From: Planctomycetaceae bacterium
GTDB taxonomy: Bacteria > Planctomycetota > Phycisphaerae > Phycisphaerales > UBA1924
NCBI GenBank assembly: GCA_021294835.1
Contig: JAJTDF010000048.1
Span: 1-44,243, forward strand
Direction: 5' to 3'
DNA: 44,243 nt
Of this stretch, positions 18,501-27,347 are shown piece by piece. Under the pieces are notes generated by a model, which was given only the letters and a program-made list of their open reading frames with translations, ran no database searches and had not been told where the DNA came from. Made by a program: the position numbers and the translations under genes. Numbering within the stretch: position 1 is the first letter of the stretch; every line of letters begins with the position of its first letter.

Positions 18501-19290
18501 GCGTCAGCCCCCCCGCGCTGGTCATCAGCAGGAACTCCAGATCCCGCCCCGCCGCCCAGCCCGCGCGTACCGCCCCAAAGAACCGCTCCAAAGGCCCGGA
18601 CAGCGCCGCGTTGATCACCGCCGCCCGCGCCCGCCCCAGCAGCCGGATCATCGGCGACAACTCCGCCGCCGCCGTCACGTGCGCAAAGCCCAGCCCCCGC
18701 AGCACCTCCGCCGCCTTCGCCTCCTCCCGCCCGTTGGCCCAACTGTGCATCAGGCACACCGCCGCCGCCGTGCACCCCGCCGCCAGCGCCCGCCGCCCCG
18801 CCCGCTCCACCTCGCGCTCATCCACCGCTTCGGTCGCCCGCCCGCCCGCATCGCATCGGCCCGCCACCTCCGCCGCCCACCGATGCAGCGGCGCCGCCTT
18901 CCGCACCGCCAGGTCAAACAGGTCCGGCCGCCGCTGGTCGCCGATCTCCAGCACATCCCCGAACCCGCGCGACACAATCAGCGCCACCGGCGCCACGTCC
19001 CCCGTCAGCAGCGCGTTGGTCCCCCGCGTCGTCGCCAGACGGAGCTCCGTCGCCGGCAGCGCCCCGCTGGGCACACCCATCAGTTCCCGCGCCGCCGTCA
19101 CCGGGCTGGCCTCGCCCGTCTCCCCGATCCCCGACGGCACCTTCGTCCGCCGCACCGCCACGCGACCCCGGCCCCGCTCCCACCCCGGTTCCAGCGCCAC
19201 CGCGTCGGTAAACGTCCCGCCCACGTCGCAGCACAGCAGCCACCGTCCGCCGCCCCTGCCCCGCTCAGCCTGGCCGGTCCCTCGGGCCAT
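15562..19290 (-). CDS. 5-oxoprolinase / hydantoinase A-B fusion
   Basis: ATP-dependent opening of a cyclic imide or 5-oxoproline ring. The 1242-residue protein joins the HyuA-like ATP-binding half and the HyuB-like half in one chain, as in eukaryotic 5-oxoprolinase (about 1290 residues). The HyuA part shows CDVGGTFTDAVAL, TTRGTNALLTGD, TLDMGGTSTDVA and GPESAGAKPGPASYGRGG. The HyuB part (from about residue 725) shows ERLDYSFAILD, TNHPAFGGSHLPDVTL, HHAEIGGSRPGSMPP and a closing RTPGGGGYG. The start at 19290 has GGAG six bases upstream. A strong terminator of tRNA-Leu ends 23 bases before the ATG, leaving little room for a separate promoter. Whether the substrate is 5-oxoproline or a hydantoin cannot be decided. 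Confidence 0.93.
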   Translation of the reverse strand: MARGTGQAERGRGGGRWLLCCDVGGTFTDAVALEPGWERGRGRVAVRRTKVPSGIGETGEASPVTAARELMGVPSGALPATELRLATTRGTNALLTGDVAPVALIVSRGFGDVLEIGDQRRPDLFDLAVRKAAPLHRWAAEVAGRCDAGGRATEAVDEREVERAGRRALAAGCTAAAVCLMHSWANGREEAKAAEVLRGLGFAHVTAAAELSPMIRLLGRARAAVINAALSGPLERFFGAVRAGWAAGRDLEFLLMTSAGGLTPAARFRPIDSVLSGPAGGVLGAGAVAEAMGLERVITLDMGGTSTDVARWERSGGGPRGVVVARSHEVGGARVELPAVAVESVAAGGGSICRARGPLLTVGPESAGAKPGPASYGRGGPLAVTDVDLLAGRLDERAFNRPLDVGAAEAALAVVVGGAGGGSTAAAERAALQRLLDEADDRMADAVRALTVRRGHDATTHALMAFGGAGGQHACAVAERLGIDTVVCPADASVLSAVGLLRAQRQERLTQQVLLSVAAFAKAWPGLRRKAEAELKRRMGRLADVAVGEMVAMVRYAGQDATLEVPLGRGNVKAAAVQRRFERAFAEVYGHVLTGRTVEVESVRVTVAGGRRVQVEGAARGSEAVRGSGAVGRGGRGGAARRKRTLLDGRWVSVPVVDRREVGRGGRGGLGGVAGPALVSGERTTVLVPAGWRATATAGGDLLVRRAGAGKAAKAARWGGGSGAEQALAGRINALAGEMGELLGRLALSANVRERLDYSFAILDAQGVLTVSAPHVPVHLGSMGVCVRSVLEPMAIGPGDVVVTNHPAFGGSHLPDVTLIAGAFDDRGRVVGYVACRAHHAEIGGSRPGSMPPAARTLAEEGVVIEPRWLVKAGRERMAEVEGLLRSGVWPSRAPEVNLADLRAQLAAVRLGVRGLEAAADGAGGPGAVARAMAFWQEVADAAMPSARELLGRRSRRAAVRMDDGSRIAVKLSAEGRSGKGKLVVDFAGTSPRHAGNFNATPAIVHSCVLFALRALLAMRGVRWSLPLNEGLMRRVRVESPAGSMLSPEFGGAEAPAVAAGNVEISQRIVQALLGAFGLPASQGTMNNVLFGNDRFGHYETLGGGCGAGPEWAGASAVHSHMTNTAITDAEVLEQRFGVRIERFGVRRGSGGRGRFAGGDGLVRRYRFAAPVSVSVIGQHRTEGPPGAKGGGAGKPGEVVVVRAAGGRVRLGASASVECEAGDVLEVRTPGGGGYGRAASVR

Positions 19291-19313
19291 CCGCCGCTCC
19301 GCCTGGGTTGCCG

Positions 19314-19339
19314 AAAAAAAACGCCGCCTTGCGGCGGCG
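19314..19339 (-). terminator. Intrinsic terminator after tRNA-Leu
   Basis: On the minus strand a perfect 7-bp stem (19322-19328 with 19333-19339) closes a GCAA tetraloop and is followed directly by eight T (19314-19321). It lies 5 bases after the tRNA-Leu 3' end and 23 bases before the hydantoinase ATG. Confidence 0.93.
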
Positions 19340-19344
19340 AAAAG

Positions 19345-19428
19345 TGCGGTCGAGAGGAGTCGAACCTCCACGGGGGTGAGCCCACTAGAACCTGAATCTA
19401 GCGCGTCTGCCAATTCCGCCACGACCGC
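19345..19428 (-). tRNA. tRNA-Leu (anticodon CAG)
   Basis: The 84-base minus-strand gene folds as a class II tRNA. The acceptor GCGGTCG pairs fully with CGACCGC, with discriminator A. The D-arm contains GGCGGAATTGGCAGACGC. The anticodon stem CTAGA/TCTAG encloses TTCAGGT, anticodon CAG. A long variable arm (TGGGCTCACCCCCGTG) follows, then a T-arm with TTCGACT. CCA is not encoded. CUG-type leucine codons are heavily used in this window. Confidence 0.96.
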
Positions 19429-19445
19429 TCGTGGTTTGGGCGGAG

Positions 19446-19474
19446 AGTTTAGCCGCTCCCCCCCCCGGGGGCAA
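19446..19474 (-). promoter_or_regulatory. tRNA-Leu promoter
   Basis: Minus strand: -35 TTGCCC (19469-19474), 17-base spacer dominated by a G-run, -10 TAAACT (19446-19451). The start point would be near 19439, about 10 bases before the mature 5' end. The same -10 occurs at rpsO and the FmdB-like gene. Confidence 0.6.
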
Positions 19475-19585
19475 CCGCCGCCAAGCCTCCGCAGCCCGCC
19501 ACCGGGGCCTTCGCCTGTCACCCCCCCGGCCCCACCCCCTCTCTCGGCCGGCCCACCCCCGCAATCACCCCTCCCGGTCACCCGC

Positions 19586-20509
19586 CTACTCCGAGAACAT
19601 CGCCTCAACAAAGTTGTCCGCGTCAAACGCCTGCAGATCCTCCGGCCGCTCCCCCACCCCGATGAACTTCACCGGCACGCTGGCCGCCTTCCGCACCGCC
19701 ACCGCCACCCCGCCTTTGGCCGTGCCGTCCAACTTGGCCAGAATGATCCCGCTGATCTGCGCGTGCTTGCCGAACTCCTCGGCCTGCCGCAGCGCGTTCT
19801 GCCCGGTGGTCGCGTCCAGCACCAGAATCGTCTCGTGCGGCGCACCGGGGATCTGCTTGGCCGCCACCGACCGGATCTTGGCCAACTGCCGCATCAGCGG
19901 GTCCTGCGTGTGCAGCCGCCCCGCGGTGTCGATGATCAGCACATCCACCCCTCGCGCCGCCGCCGCCTTGCACGCATCAAACGCCACCGCCGCCGGGTCA
20001 CCGCCCTGCTGCCCCTTGATCACCTCCACCCCCAGCCGCTCCCCCCAGATCTCCAGTTGCCGCACCGCCCCGGCCCGAAACGTGTCGCACGCCGCCAGCA
20101 TCACCGTCTTGTTCTGCGACCGCAGCAGGTGCGCCAGCTTGGCAATGCTCGTCGTCTTCCCCGCCCCGTTGATCCCCGTGATCAAGTACACCGTCGGCTT
20201 GGTGCTCGACTCCGCCAGTTCGGTCTGCGGCCCACCCAGCAGCTCCTTCAGCCCCCGCTTGAGGTGCTCCAGCAGGTCCTCGCTCTTGGAGATCTTCCCC
20301 GCCCGAAAGTCCGCCCTGGCGCTGTCGATCAACTGGCTCGTTGCCGCCACCCCCACGTCCGCTTCCAGCAGCATCCGCTGCACGTCGTCGATCAGCGACT
20401 CATCGAGCTTGCGCCCCAGAATCAGCGACTTGAGCCCGTGGACCAGCGTCTCCCGCGTGGCCTTCAGCCCGTCCTTGATCTTGCTCAGGATGGATGAGAA
20501 GAACGCCAT
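19586..20509 (-). CDS. ftsY: Signal recognition particle receptor FtsY
   Basis: Membrane-associated SRP GTPase that docks ribosome-nascent-chain-SRP complexes at the translocon. The 307-residue protein has the helical N domain first, then the G domain: GINGAGKTTSIAKLA (P-loop), DTFRAGAVRQLEIW, DTAGRLHTQDPLM and AKLDGTAKGG, with FIGVGERPEDLQAFD near the end. It lacks the long acidic A domain of E. coli FtsY and begins with the short amphipathic MAFFSSILSKIKDGLK that other short FtsY proteins use to bind membrane. It starts 6 bases after the nusB stop, so the two are probably translationally linked. Confidence 0.97.
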   Translation of the reverse strand: MAFFSSILSKIKDGLKATRETLVHGLKSLILGRKLDESLIDDVQRMLLEADVGVAATSQLIDSARADFRAGKISKSEDLLEHLKRGLKELLGGPQTELAESSTKPTVYLITGINGAGKTTSIAKLAHLLRSQNKTVMLAACDTFRAGAVRQLEIWGERLGVEVIKGQQGGDPAAVAFDACKAAAARGVDVLIIDTAGRLHTQDPLMRQLAKIRSVAAKQIPGAPHETILVLDATTGQNALRQAEEFGKHAQISGIILAKLDGTAKGGVAVAVRKAASVPVKFIGVGERPEDLQAFDADNFVEAMFSE

Positions 20510-20515
20510 CGCCGA

Positions 20516-21091
20516 TCAGTCCCCGTCTCCCCCGCCATCACCACCCCCACCGCCGCCGCCCTCGCCGCCGCCCCCAGCACCGCCCTCCTCGCCCGCGTCC
20601 GGCGCCGCCGGCAGCGGCTCATCCGCCGCCGCAGCATCGGCCCCGCCCGCCGCCTCACCGCCGCCCATCTTGCCCTTGGCCATCCGGTCCAGCAGCGCAT
20701 TGACAAACTGCGGCGACTTCTCCGTGCTGTACTCCCTCGCCAGCGACACGCACCCCGACACAATCGCCTTGCACTCCCCCGCGTCCTTCGCGCTCTGCAA
20801 CTGGAAGTACCCCACCCGCAGAATCGCCCGATCCACCGCCGCCAGCCGGTGCGCCGGCCACTGCGGGCTGATCGCCGTGATCGCCTTGTCCGCCTCCGCC
20901 CGTCCCTGCCAAGCCGGCGTCACCACCCGCATCACCCGCTCCGCCTCCGGCTCCCCCACGCCCGCCTGCTCGCGAACCCACCCCGCCACCGTCTCCAGGC
21001 TCGCGCCCCGGCCCGAAGCGTCCAATTGATACAACGCCTGGAAGGCGTACTGCCGCAGCACCGTCGGCATCAGCCCGCGTGCGCCGCTCAT
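20516..21091 (-). CDS. nusB: Transcription antitermination factor NusB
   Basis: Partner of NusE/S10 in rRNA antitermination. The 191-residue protein has an N-terminal LRQYAFQALYQLD helix, the ILRVGYFQL and SLAREYSTEKSPQFVNALLDRMA helices typical of the C-terminal half, and then an unusual 50-residue tail rich in Gly, Glu, Asp and Ala. The start at 21091 is chosen for GGGAGG five bases upstream and because it overlaps the ribH stop as ATGA, implying coupled translation. The ribH-nusB pair is a widespread arrangement. Confidence 0.94.
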   Translation of the reverse strand: MSGARGLMPTVLRQYAFQALYQLDASGRGASLETVAGWVREQAGVGEPEAERVMRVVTPAWQGRAEADKAITAISPQWPAHRLAAVDRAILRVGYFQLQSAKDAGECKAIVSGCVSLAREYSTEKSPQFVNALLDRMAKGKMGGGEAAGGADAAAADEPLPAAPDAGEEGGAGGGGEGGGGGGGDGGGDGD

Positions 21092-21669
21092 CGCCGACCT
21101 CCCTTGCGTGCCAACTTGTCCGGCCGCGCCGCCCTGCCGTCCGCAGCCACCGCCTCCGCAGCGGTCATCCCCAGCGTCCGCTGCCCCATCGCCCGCACCA
21201 TCTCCGCGTGCGTCAGCAGCGCCGCCGAGGCCGCCTCCGCCCCCTTGTTCCCCAACTTGCCCCCCGCCCTGGCCACCGCCTGCGCATTGCTGTTCACCGT
21301 CAGCACCCCCAACCCCACGGCGCACCCCGTCGCCAGCGAAATCTCCAGCAGCCGATCCGTCACGCTCGCCCCCAAGAACTCATCGTGCTTGGTCTCCCCC
21401 TTGATGATGCACCCCAGGGCCACCGCGCACTCAAACCGCCCGCTGCTCAGCGCCGCCCCCACGATCTGCGGCACCTCAAAGCTCCCCGCCGCGTCGAACA
21501 CCTCCACGTGCCGCTCCGGCACCCCCGCCCGCGACAACTCCCCCAGCGCCCCGGCCAGCAGCCGGTCGGTCACCGTCGCGTTATACCGGCTCACCACCAC
21601 CGCCACCCGGGGCGCATCCGGCCCCGGAGCCGCCGCCCCGCCGCCGTGCCCACGCCCAACGCCCGCCAT
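21088..21669 (-). CDS. ribH: 6,7-dimethyl-8-ribityllumazine synthase
   Basis: Condenses the ribitylaminouracil and the four-carbon phosphate in the penultimate step of riboflavin synthesis. The 193-residue protein has VVSRYNATVTDRLL, AAGSFEVPQIVGAAL and GCIIKGETKHDEFLG with the catalytic His. It continues with GVLTVNSNAQA and ends in a basic tail (ARPDKLARKGGRR) longer than usual. The start at 21669 leaves a short Gly/Ala-rich leader; a run of G just upstream is the only ribosome-site candidate. It overlaps nusB by 4 bases. Confidence 0.95.
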   Translation of the reverse strand: MAGVGRGHGGGAAAPGPDAPRVAVVVSRYNATVTDRLLAGALGELSRAGVPERHVEVFDAAGSFEVPQIVGAALSSGRFECAVALGCIIKGETKHDEFLGASVTDRLLEISLATGCAVGLGVLTVNSNAQAVARAGGKLGNKGAEAASAALLTHAEMVRAMGQRTLGMTAAEAVAADGRAARPDKLARKGGRR

Positions 21670-21778
21670 CGCCCCCGTGCCGGGGGTGCTCGTCAGTTTC
21701 GTCTTTGTTCGGTGCTTGGATGCCAAGGGGCCGAGTGTAGGGAACACCCGCCCCCTGCCGCCGCCCCACCCTCCCGCC

Positions 21779-22744
21779 TCACCCCGCCGCCGCCTCCGGC
21801 CGCCCCGCGGTCGGCAGCACCACCACAAAGTTGCTCCCCCGCCCAACCTCCGAGTGCACCTCCAGCCGCCCGCCGTGCTCCTCGATGATCCGCCTGGCCG
21901 TCGGCAGCCCCAGACCGCTCCCCCCGCTCTTGGTCGTGAAGTACGGCTGAAAGATCCTCGCCAGCACCTCCGGCGGAATCCCCGGCCCGGTGTCGATCAC
22001 GTGCACCCGCGCCACCTGCTGCTGCGCGTCATCCAGCCCCATCTCGGTCCGGATGATCAGCTCCCCTCGCGGGCCGGGCGTCGCCCCCGCTCCCACCCCC
22101 ATCGCCACGCCCGCATCCCCCGAGTCCGCCCCCGCCGAACCGCCCCCCGCCCCCCCGGCCCCGCCCGCCGCCACAGTCCCCCCGGCCGACATCGCCTGCA
22201 CCGCGTTGAGCATCAGGTTCAGCAGCGCCTGCTTCAGCAGCCGCACATCCGCCACCGCCCGCACGCTCCCGCCGTCCGGCCCGGCCCCCAGTTGCACCGT
22301 CAGCCGCACCCCGTGCCGCTCCGCCTCCGGGTGAAAAAAGTCCCCCAGTTCCCCCACAATCGCGTTCACATCCACCGGCCGCCCGTCCACCCGAATCTGC
22401 CCGGCGAACTCCAGGAAGTCCTGCAGAATCCCACGCAGCCGTTCGGTCTCCCGCCGCAACGCCCCCACCCGGTTGAGCATCCGCCGCTTGCCGTCCGCCG
22501 GCAAATCGCTGTCCTCCACCGCCTCCGCCAGCAACTGCGCATTCAGCCCGATAGTCGACAGCGGATTCTTGATTTCATGCGCCAGGCCCCCGGTCATCGC
22601 CCCGATTTCCGCCAGCCGCTCCGCCTGCCGCGCACGCCGCTCCGCCAGCCGCACGCGGTGCAACTGCCGGCGATACACCACCCGCGCCGCCACCGCGCAC
22701 GCAAGCACCCCCCCGATCATGCCCATCAGCAATCCGGCCCACAT
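21779..22744 (-). CDS. Membrane-anchored sensor histidine kinase (orphan)
   Basis: Two-component sensor kinase of 321 residues. One N-terminal membrane helix (about 2-22) leads through a basic helix to the dimerisation/phosphoacceptor site GGLAHEIKNPLSTI with His56. The ATPase domain follows, with N box NLMLNAVQAM, G1 box DTGPGIPPEV, FxxYFTTK and G2 box GSGLGLPTARRIIEEHGG. A Gly/Ala-rich insertion of about 40 residues sits between the N and G1 boxes. There is no periplasmic sensor domain and no response regulator in the window, so the partner is unknown. A GTG codon directly before the ATG could serve instead; no clear Shine-Dalgarno decides it. It lies upstream of ribH by 109 bases. Confidence 0.92.
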   Translation of the reverse strand: MWAGLLMGMIGGVLACAVAARVVYRRQLHRVRLAERRARQAERLAEIGAMTGGLAHEIKNPLSTIGLNAQLLAEAVEDSDLPADGKRRMLNRVGALRRETERLRGILQDFLEFAGQIRVDGRPVDVNAIVGELGDFFHPEAERHGVRLTVQLGAGPDGGSVRAVADVRLLKQALLNLMLNAVQAMSAGGTVAAGGAGGAGGGSAGADSGDAGVAMGVGAGATPGPRGELIIRTEMGLDDAQQQVARVHVIDTGPGIPPEVLARIFQPYFTTKSGGSGLGLPTARRIIEEHGGRLEVHSEVGRGSNFVVVLPTAGRPEAAAG

Positions 22745-22774
22745 CACCCGCAGGTTAGAACCTTCCGCCCCACC

Positions 22775-23062
22775 TCAGCGCCGGGGCGTCCGCGAGTACG
22801 ACCGCTTCACCGCCACCTCCGCCTCCGCAGGCTCCACACGCTGCACGCGCGACGCATGCCAGCCCTTCTCGCCCCGCTCCGCGTCATACCGCACATGCGA
22901 ACCGTCCTTGAGAACCCGAAAGCCGTCACCCTCGATCTTCGAGTAGTGCGCGAAGATGTCCTGCCCGTCAGGGCCCACGATAAACCCGAACCCCTTCTTG
23001 GGGTCGAACCATTTCACCACACCCTCCGCGTCCACAATCCTGCCGTCTCGACCTTGCGACAT
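22775..23062 (-). CDS. Cold-shock-domain protein
   Basis: Single-stranded nucleic-acid-binding protein of the CspA family, 95 residues. It has GVVKWFDPKKGFGFIVG with the RNP1 motif KGFGFI. DIFAHYSKI is at the RNP2 position, where most relatives have VFVHxS. It is about 25 residues longer than CspA because of a short N-terminal leader and a basic C-terminal tail (KRSYSRTPRR). AAGGA sits 7 bases before the start. It has its own promoter and a leader of more than 100 bases, a feature of cold-regulated csp mRNAs. Confidence 0.93.
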   Translation of the reverse strand: MSQGRDGRIVDAEGVVKWFDPKKGFGFIVGPDGQDIFAHYSKIEGDGFRVLKDGSHVRYDAERGEKGWHASRVQRVEPAEAEVAVKRSYSRTPRR

Positions 23063-23276
23063 AACTCATTCCTTCGCGGCCCGCACAGCTCCGCGCCAGT
23101 CGCGATCTGCCGGGGCACGCACATGCTACGTGGACGACCTCCGGCAACCTCGCTCGGACGGCCGTCCCCATGTGTTTCCCCAGCATACATCACAACAAGC
23201 GATCGGTCACGAAAGAAAATTCGAAACGTCCAAATCGTTCATGCTTCGATTTTCTTTTTGTCCCCGTCAACGACAA
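23063..23276 (-). other. Leader and upstream region of the cold-shock gene
   Basis: No gene is seen here. The stretch holds the csp promoter (23182-23210), an approximately 113-base predicted leader, and upstream of it an AT-richer patch (about 23210-23265) unlike the surrounding GC-rich DNA. That patch might be an UP-element-like or bent region. Confidence 0.4.
23182..23210 (-). promoter_or_regulatory. Cold-shock gene promoter candidate
   Basis: Minus strand: -35 GTGACC (23205-23210, 4 of 6), spacer 17, -10 TATGCT (23182-23187, 4 of 6). The predicted start is near 23175, leaving about 113 untranslated bases. Confidence 0.45.
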
Positions 23277-23307
23277 AGGGCTCCGGATCTGCACGATCCG
23301 AAGCCCT
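23277..23307 (-). terminator. Likely terminator of pnp
   Basis: An imperfect 13-position stem (AGGGCT-x-CGGATC with GATCCG-x-AGCCCT, one internal mismatch) closes a 5-base loop, 63 bases past the pnp stop. On the minus strand it runs into TTTGTC, a weak U-tract. The stem is strong, but the tail is poor for an intrinsic terminator. Confidence 0.55.
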
Positions 23308-23369
23308 CTGGTTTACTGCAAATCAGGGAAGCCGTCTTGTTCGAGGTTCATGACCCCGAACCGACCCGC

Positions 23370-25894
<2,525 letters not shown>

Positions 25895-26162
25895 CGAATG
25901 GCCGCCTCCGCGACCGTGACCGCCCTGTGGGCACAGTCACCGCCGCTCTGGTCGCATCCCCACCGGGGCTGACGCTGACGGCCGCTCACGTCTGCGGCAC
26001 GACGACAACCTCGGGCGCGACCTGGGGCGCCGTCGAACAACTGGGGCAGAAGGCCAAGGGCAGTCATCACGCAGGCCCCGTCGCGACCCTGTGTCGCTCG
26101 GAACCCGCGCCGCTGAAAGCTGACTGCCGACGGCCCACTGCCTCGCTGTCCGCCGGCGCGAT
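25895..26162 (-). other. pnp leader / rpsO-pnp spacer
   Basis: About 270 bases between the rpsO terminator and the pnp start, with no gene recognised. An open frame of 92 codons on the minus strand (26169-25891) has no family resemblance and no ribosome site. The region ends with GGAGG before pnp. It probably holds the pnp promoter or a processed leader, but no convincing -35/-10 pair was found. Confidence 0.35.
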
Positions 26163-26201
26163 GAAACAAACAGGCCCGCGGGTGTCTCTCCCACGGGCCT
26201 G
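26163..26201 (-). terminator. rpsO terminator / attenuator before pnp
   Basis: Minus strand: a 12-bp stem CAGGCCCGTGGG with CCCGCGGGCCTG (one G-U pair) around AGAGACA, followed by TTTGTTTC. It starts 15 bases after the rpsO stop. In E. coli a terminator at the same place partly separates rpsO from pnp. Confidence 0.85.
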
Positions 26202-26215
26202 ATCTTGAATCTGTT

Positions 26216-26476
26216 TTACTTACGCAGGCCGAGCTTCCCGATCAGGTCGGTGTACCGGGGCCGGTCCGTCCGGGCCAGGTAGCGCAGCAGGCGGTTCCGC
26301 TTGCTCGCCATCAGCACCAGACCCCGACGCGAGTGGAAGTCCTTGCGGTGCTGCTTGAGGTGCTCGGTCAGGTGGTTGATCCGCTCGGTCAACAACGCCA
26401 CCTGAACCTCCGGAGAACCGGTGTCGCTGGCAGTCACCTGATACGTCTTGATGATCTCGGCGCGGAAGTCGCTCAT
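26216..26476 (-). CDS. rpsO: 30S ribosomal protein S15
   Basis: Primary-binding protein of the 30S platform, binding 16S rRNA helix 22. It has 86 residues, against 88-89 usually. Family blocks are [31 protein letters not shown] and RLLRYL. The start at 26476 is the conserved [10 protein letters not shown]; in-frame codons upstream to 26569 show no similarity. No strong Shine-Dalgarno is seen. It precedes pnp, the classic rpsO-pnp pair, with a terminator between them. Confidence 0.96.
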   Translation of the reverse strand: MSDFRAEIIKTYQVTASDTGSPEVQVALLTERINHLTEHLKQHRKDFHSRRGLVLMASKRNRLLRYLARTDRPRYTDLIGKLGLRK

Positions 26477-26544
26477 GTCGGGCTTTTGGCTGTGGACACA
26501 GATGCCGTCCCGCCCCACTGGGCAGATCAGTCGGCAACCTCGCG

Positions 26545-26573
26545 AGTTTAGCGCACCCCGCCCTTCCAATCAA
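26545..26573 (-). promoter_or_regulatory. rpsO promoter
   Basis: Minus strand: -35 TTGATT (26568-26573), 17-base spacer, -10 TAAACT (26545-26550). It gives a leader of about 60 bases. The -35 is the same as at rpsD and the -10 the same as at tRNA-Leu. Confidence 0.65.
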
Positions 26574-26670
26574 CTTCACCGACAGCCACCCAACAAACAA
26601 GCATATGCAAGGCCCATACAGTCACTCGCCACACCCGCCACTGCCCCGCCACTGCCCCCGCCCCACCCCC

Positions 26671-26676
26671 TAAACT
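26671..26676 (+). promoter_or_regulatory. -10 box of the FmdB-like gene
   Basis: TAAACT eight bases before the ATG at 26685. A matching -35 is not evident. The predicted start point falls at or next to the ATG and there is no Shine-Dalgarno, which points to a leaderless message. Confidence 0.45.
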
Positions 26677-26684
26677 CACACGCT

Positions 26685-26939
26685 ATGCCCCTGTACGAGT
26701 ACATCTGCGAGGCCGACGGCACCGTCATCGAGCTCATCCGCCCCATGGCCGACGCCGACAAGCCCGTCCAGGACCCCGACGGCAAGGGCCGCACCTTCAA
26801 GCGCATGCTCTCCGTCTTCGCCCCCAAGGGCTCCGCCAGCTCCGGTCCCTCCAGCGGCGGGGGTGGCGGGGGTGGGGGGGGCGGGGGCTGCTGCCCCTGC
26901 GGCAAGGGCGCCGGCCAGTGCCGCACGCGCAACACCTGA
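26685..26939 (+). CDS. FmdB-like small protein with degenerate zinc ribbon
   Basis: 84 residues. The N-terminus MPLYEYICEADGTVIELIRPM matches the FmdB/CxxC zinc-ribbon family (MPxYEYxCxxC). However, the second Cys of the first pair is replaced (CEADG), and the usual central CPxC is absent (KPVQDPDGKGRTFKRMLSVF). A Ser/Gly-rich linker with an 11-Gly run leads to CCPCGKGAGQC, which could supply a new metal site. FmdB proteins are poorly understood small regulators; this one may not bind zinc in the usual way. It diverges from rpsO and has its own TAAACT box. Confidence 0.8.
   Translation: MPLYEYICEADGTVIELIRPMADADKPVQDPDGKGRTFKRMLSVFAPKGSASSGPSSGGGGGGGGGGGCCPCGKGAGQCRTRNT
26859..26887 (+). other. 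G-quadruplex-forming tract in coding sequence
   Basis: Four or more runs of 5 to 8 G separated by 1-4 bases, encoding the poly-Gly linker of the FmdB-like protein. The spacing fits an intramolecular G-quadruplex on the coding strand and mRNA. Confidence 0.6.
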
Positions 26940-27007
26940 CCCCGCACCTGCGCACCAGCCCGGCCCGCTGCGCAATCCCGGCCACCCTCGCACCGCGTTG
27001 CCTTCAT

Positions 27008-27043
27008 CGCTGAGGTCGCCACCTCAAAGCGGCCGCGTTTTTT
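27008..27043 (+). terminator. Possible terminator of the FmdB-like gene
   Basis: CGCT-GAGGT pairs with ACCTC-(AA bulge)-AGCG around CGCC, followed after 6 GC bases by TTTTTT (27038-27043). The gap between stem and U-run makes it a weaker call. Confidence 0.4.
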
Positions 27044-27077
27044 CCACGCCCCCTCAAGTCGCCCCACTCCGCCCGGC

Positions 27078-27093
27078 TGGCACGCCGCTTGTT
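27078..27093 (+). promoter_or_regulatory. Sigma-54-like promoter before the flagellar operon
   Basis: TGGCACG-N4-TTGTT matches the -24/-12 consensus TGGCACG-N4-TTGCW with correct spacing and one substitution, at the -12 C. The predicted start is about 27104, one base before the ATG of the first ORF. Sigma-54 control of rod and hook genes is known in several flagellated groups. Confidence 0.5.
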
Positions 27094-27104
27094 CTACCCC
27101 GGGC

Positions 27105-27347
27105 ATGGCTCCCGCGCCCAATCCCTCTGACATCGCCCCCGGCACCGACCTCTCCACCGTCGGCGCTCGGCTCGCCCGCCTCGCATGCATGGCCGCCGCC
27201 GCCCATGCCGAGGCGCTCTGCCGCCAGTCCGCCGCCACCATCGGGTTCGTCGCCAAGCCCCAGCGCGTCTGGCCGCATGGCGACGGCCCCGCTCTGCCCA
27301 CGATGCTCACTCAGTCCTCGCCCGCCGCCGGCCGGAGGGCCGCATGA
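27105..27347 (+). CDS. Small protein of unknown function, first in the flg operon
   Basis: 80 residues, not recognised. It starts MAPAPNPSDIAPGTDLSTVG, is Ala-rich with an amphipathic-looking middle (ARLARLACMAAAAHAEALCRQSA), and has no signal peptide or clear membrane helix. Reality is supported by position: its stop overlaps the flgF start as ATGA, the usual sign of coupled translation, and a sigma-54-like promoter lies directly upstream. No Shine-Dalgarno precedes it, which would suit a leaderless start. Against it, codon bias alone is not decisive in DNA this GC-rich. A flagellar chaperone or regulator is possible but unproven. Confidence 0.55.
   Translation: MAPAPNPSDIAPGTDLSTVGARLARLACMAAAAHAEALCRQSAATIGFVAKPQRVWPHGDGPALPTMLTQSSPAAGRRAA

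Noticed and set aside
15751..19395. A 1214-codon open frame on the plus strand, opposite the hydantoinase
   Set aside because: Its translation is dominated by Arg, Pro, His and Ala without any family motif, which is typical of the antisense frame of a GC-rich gene.
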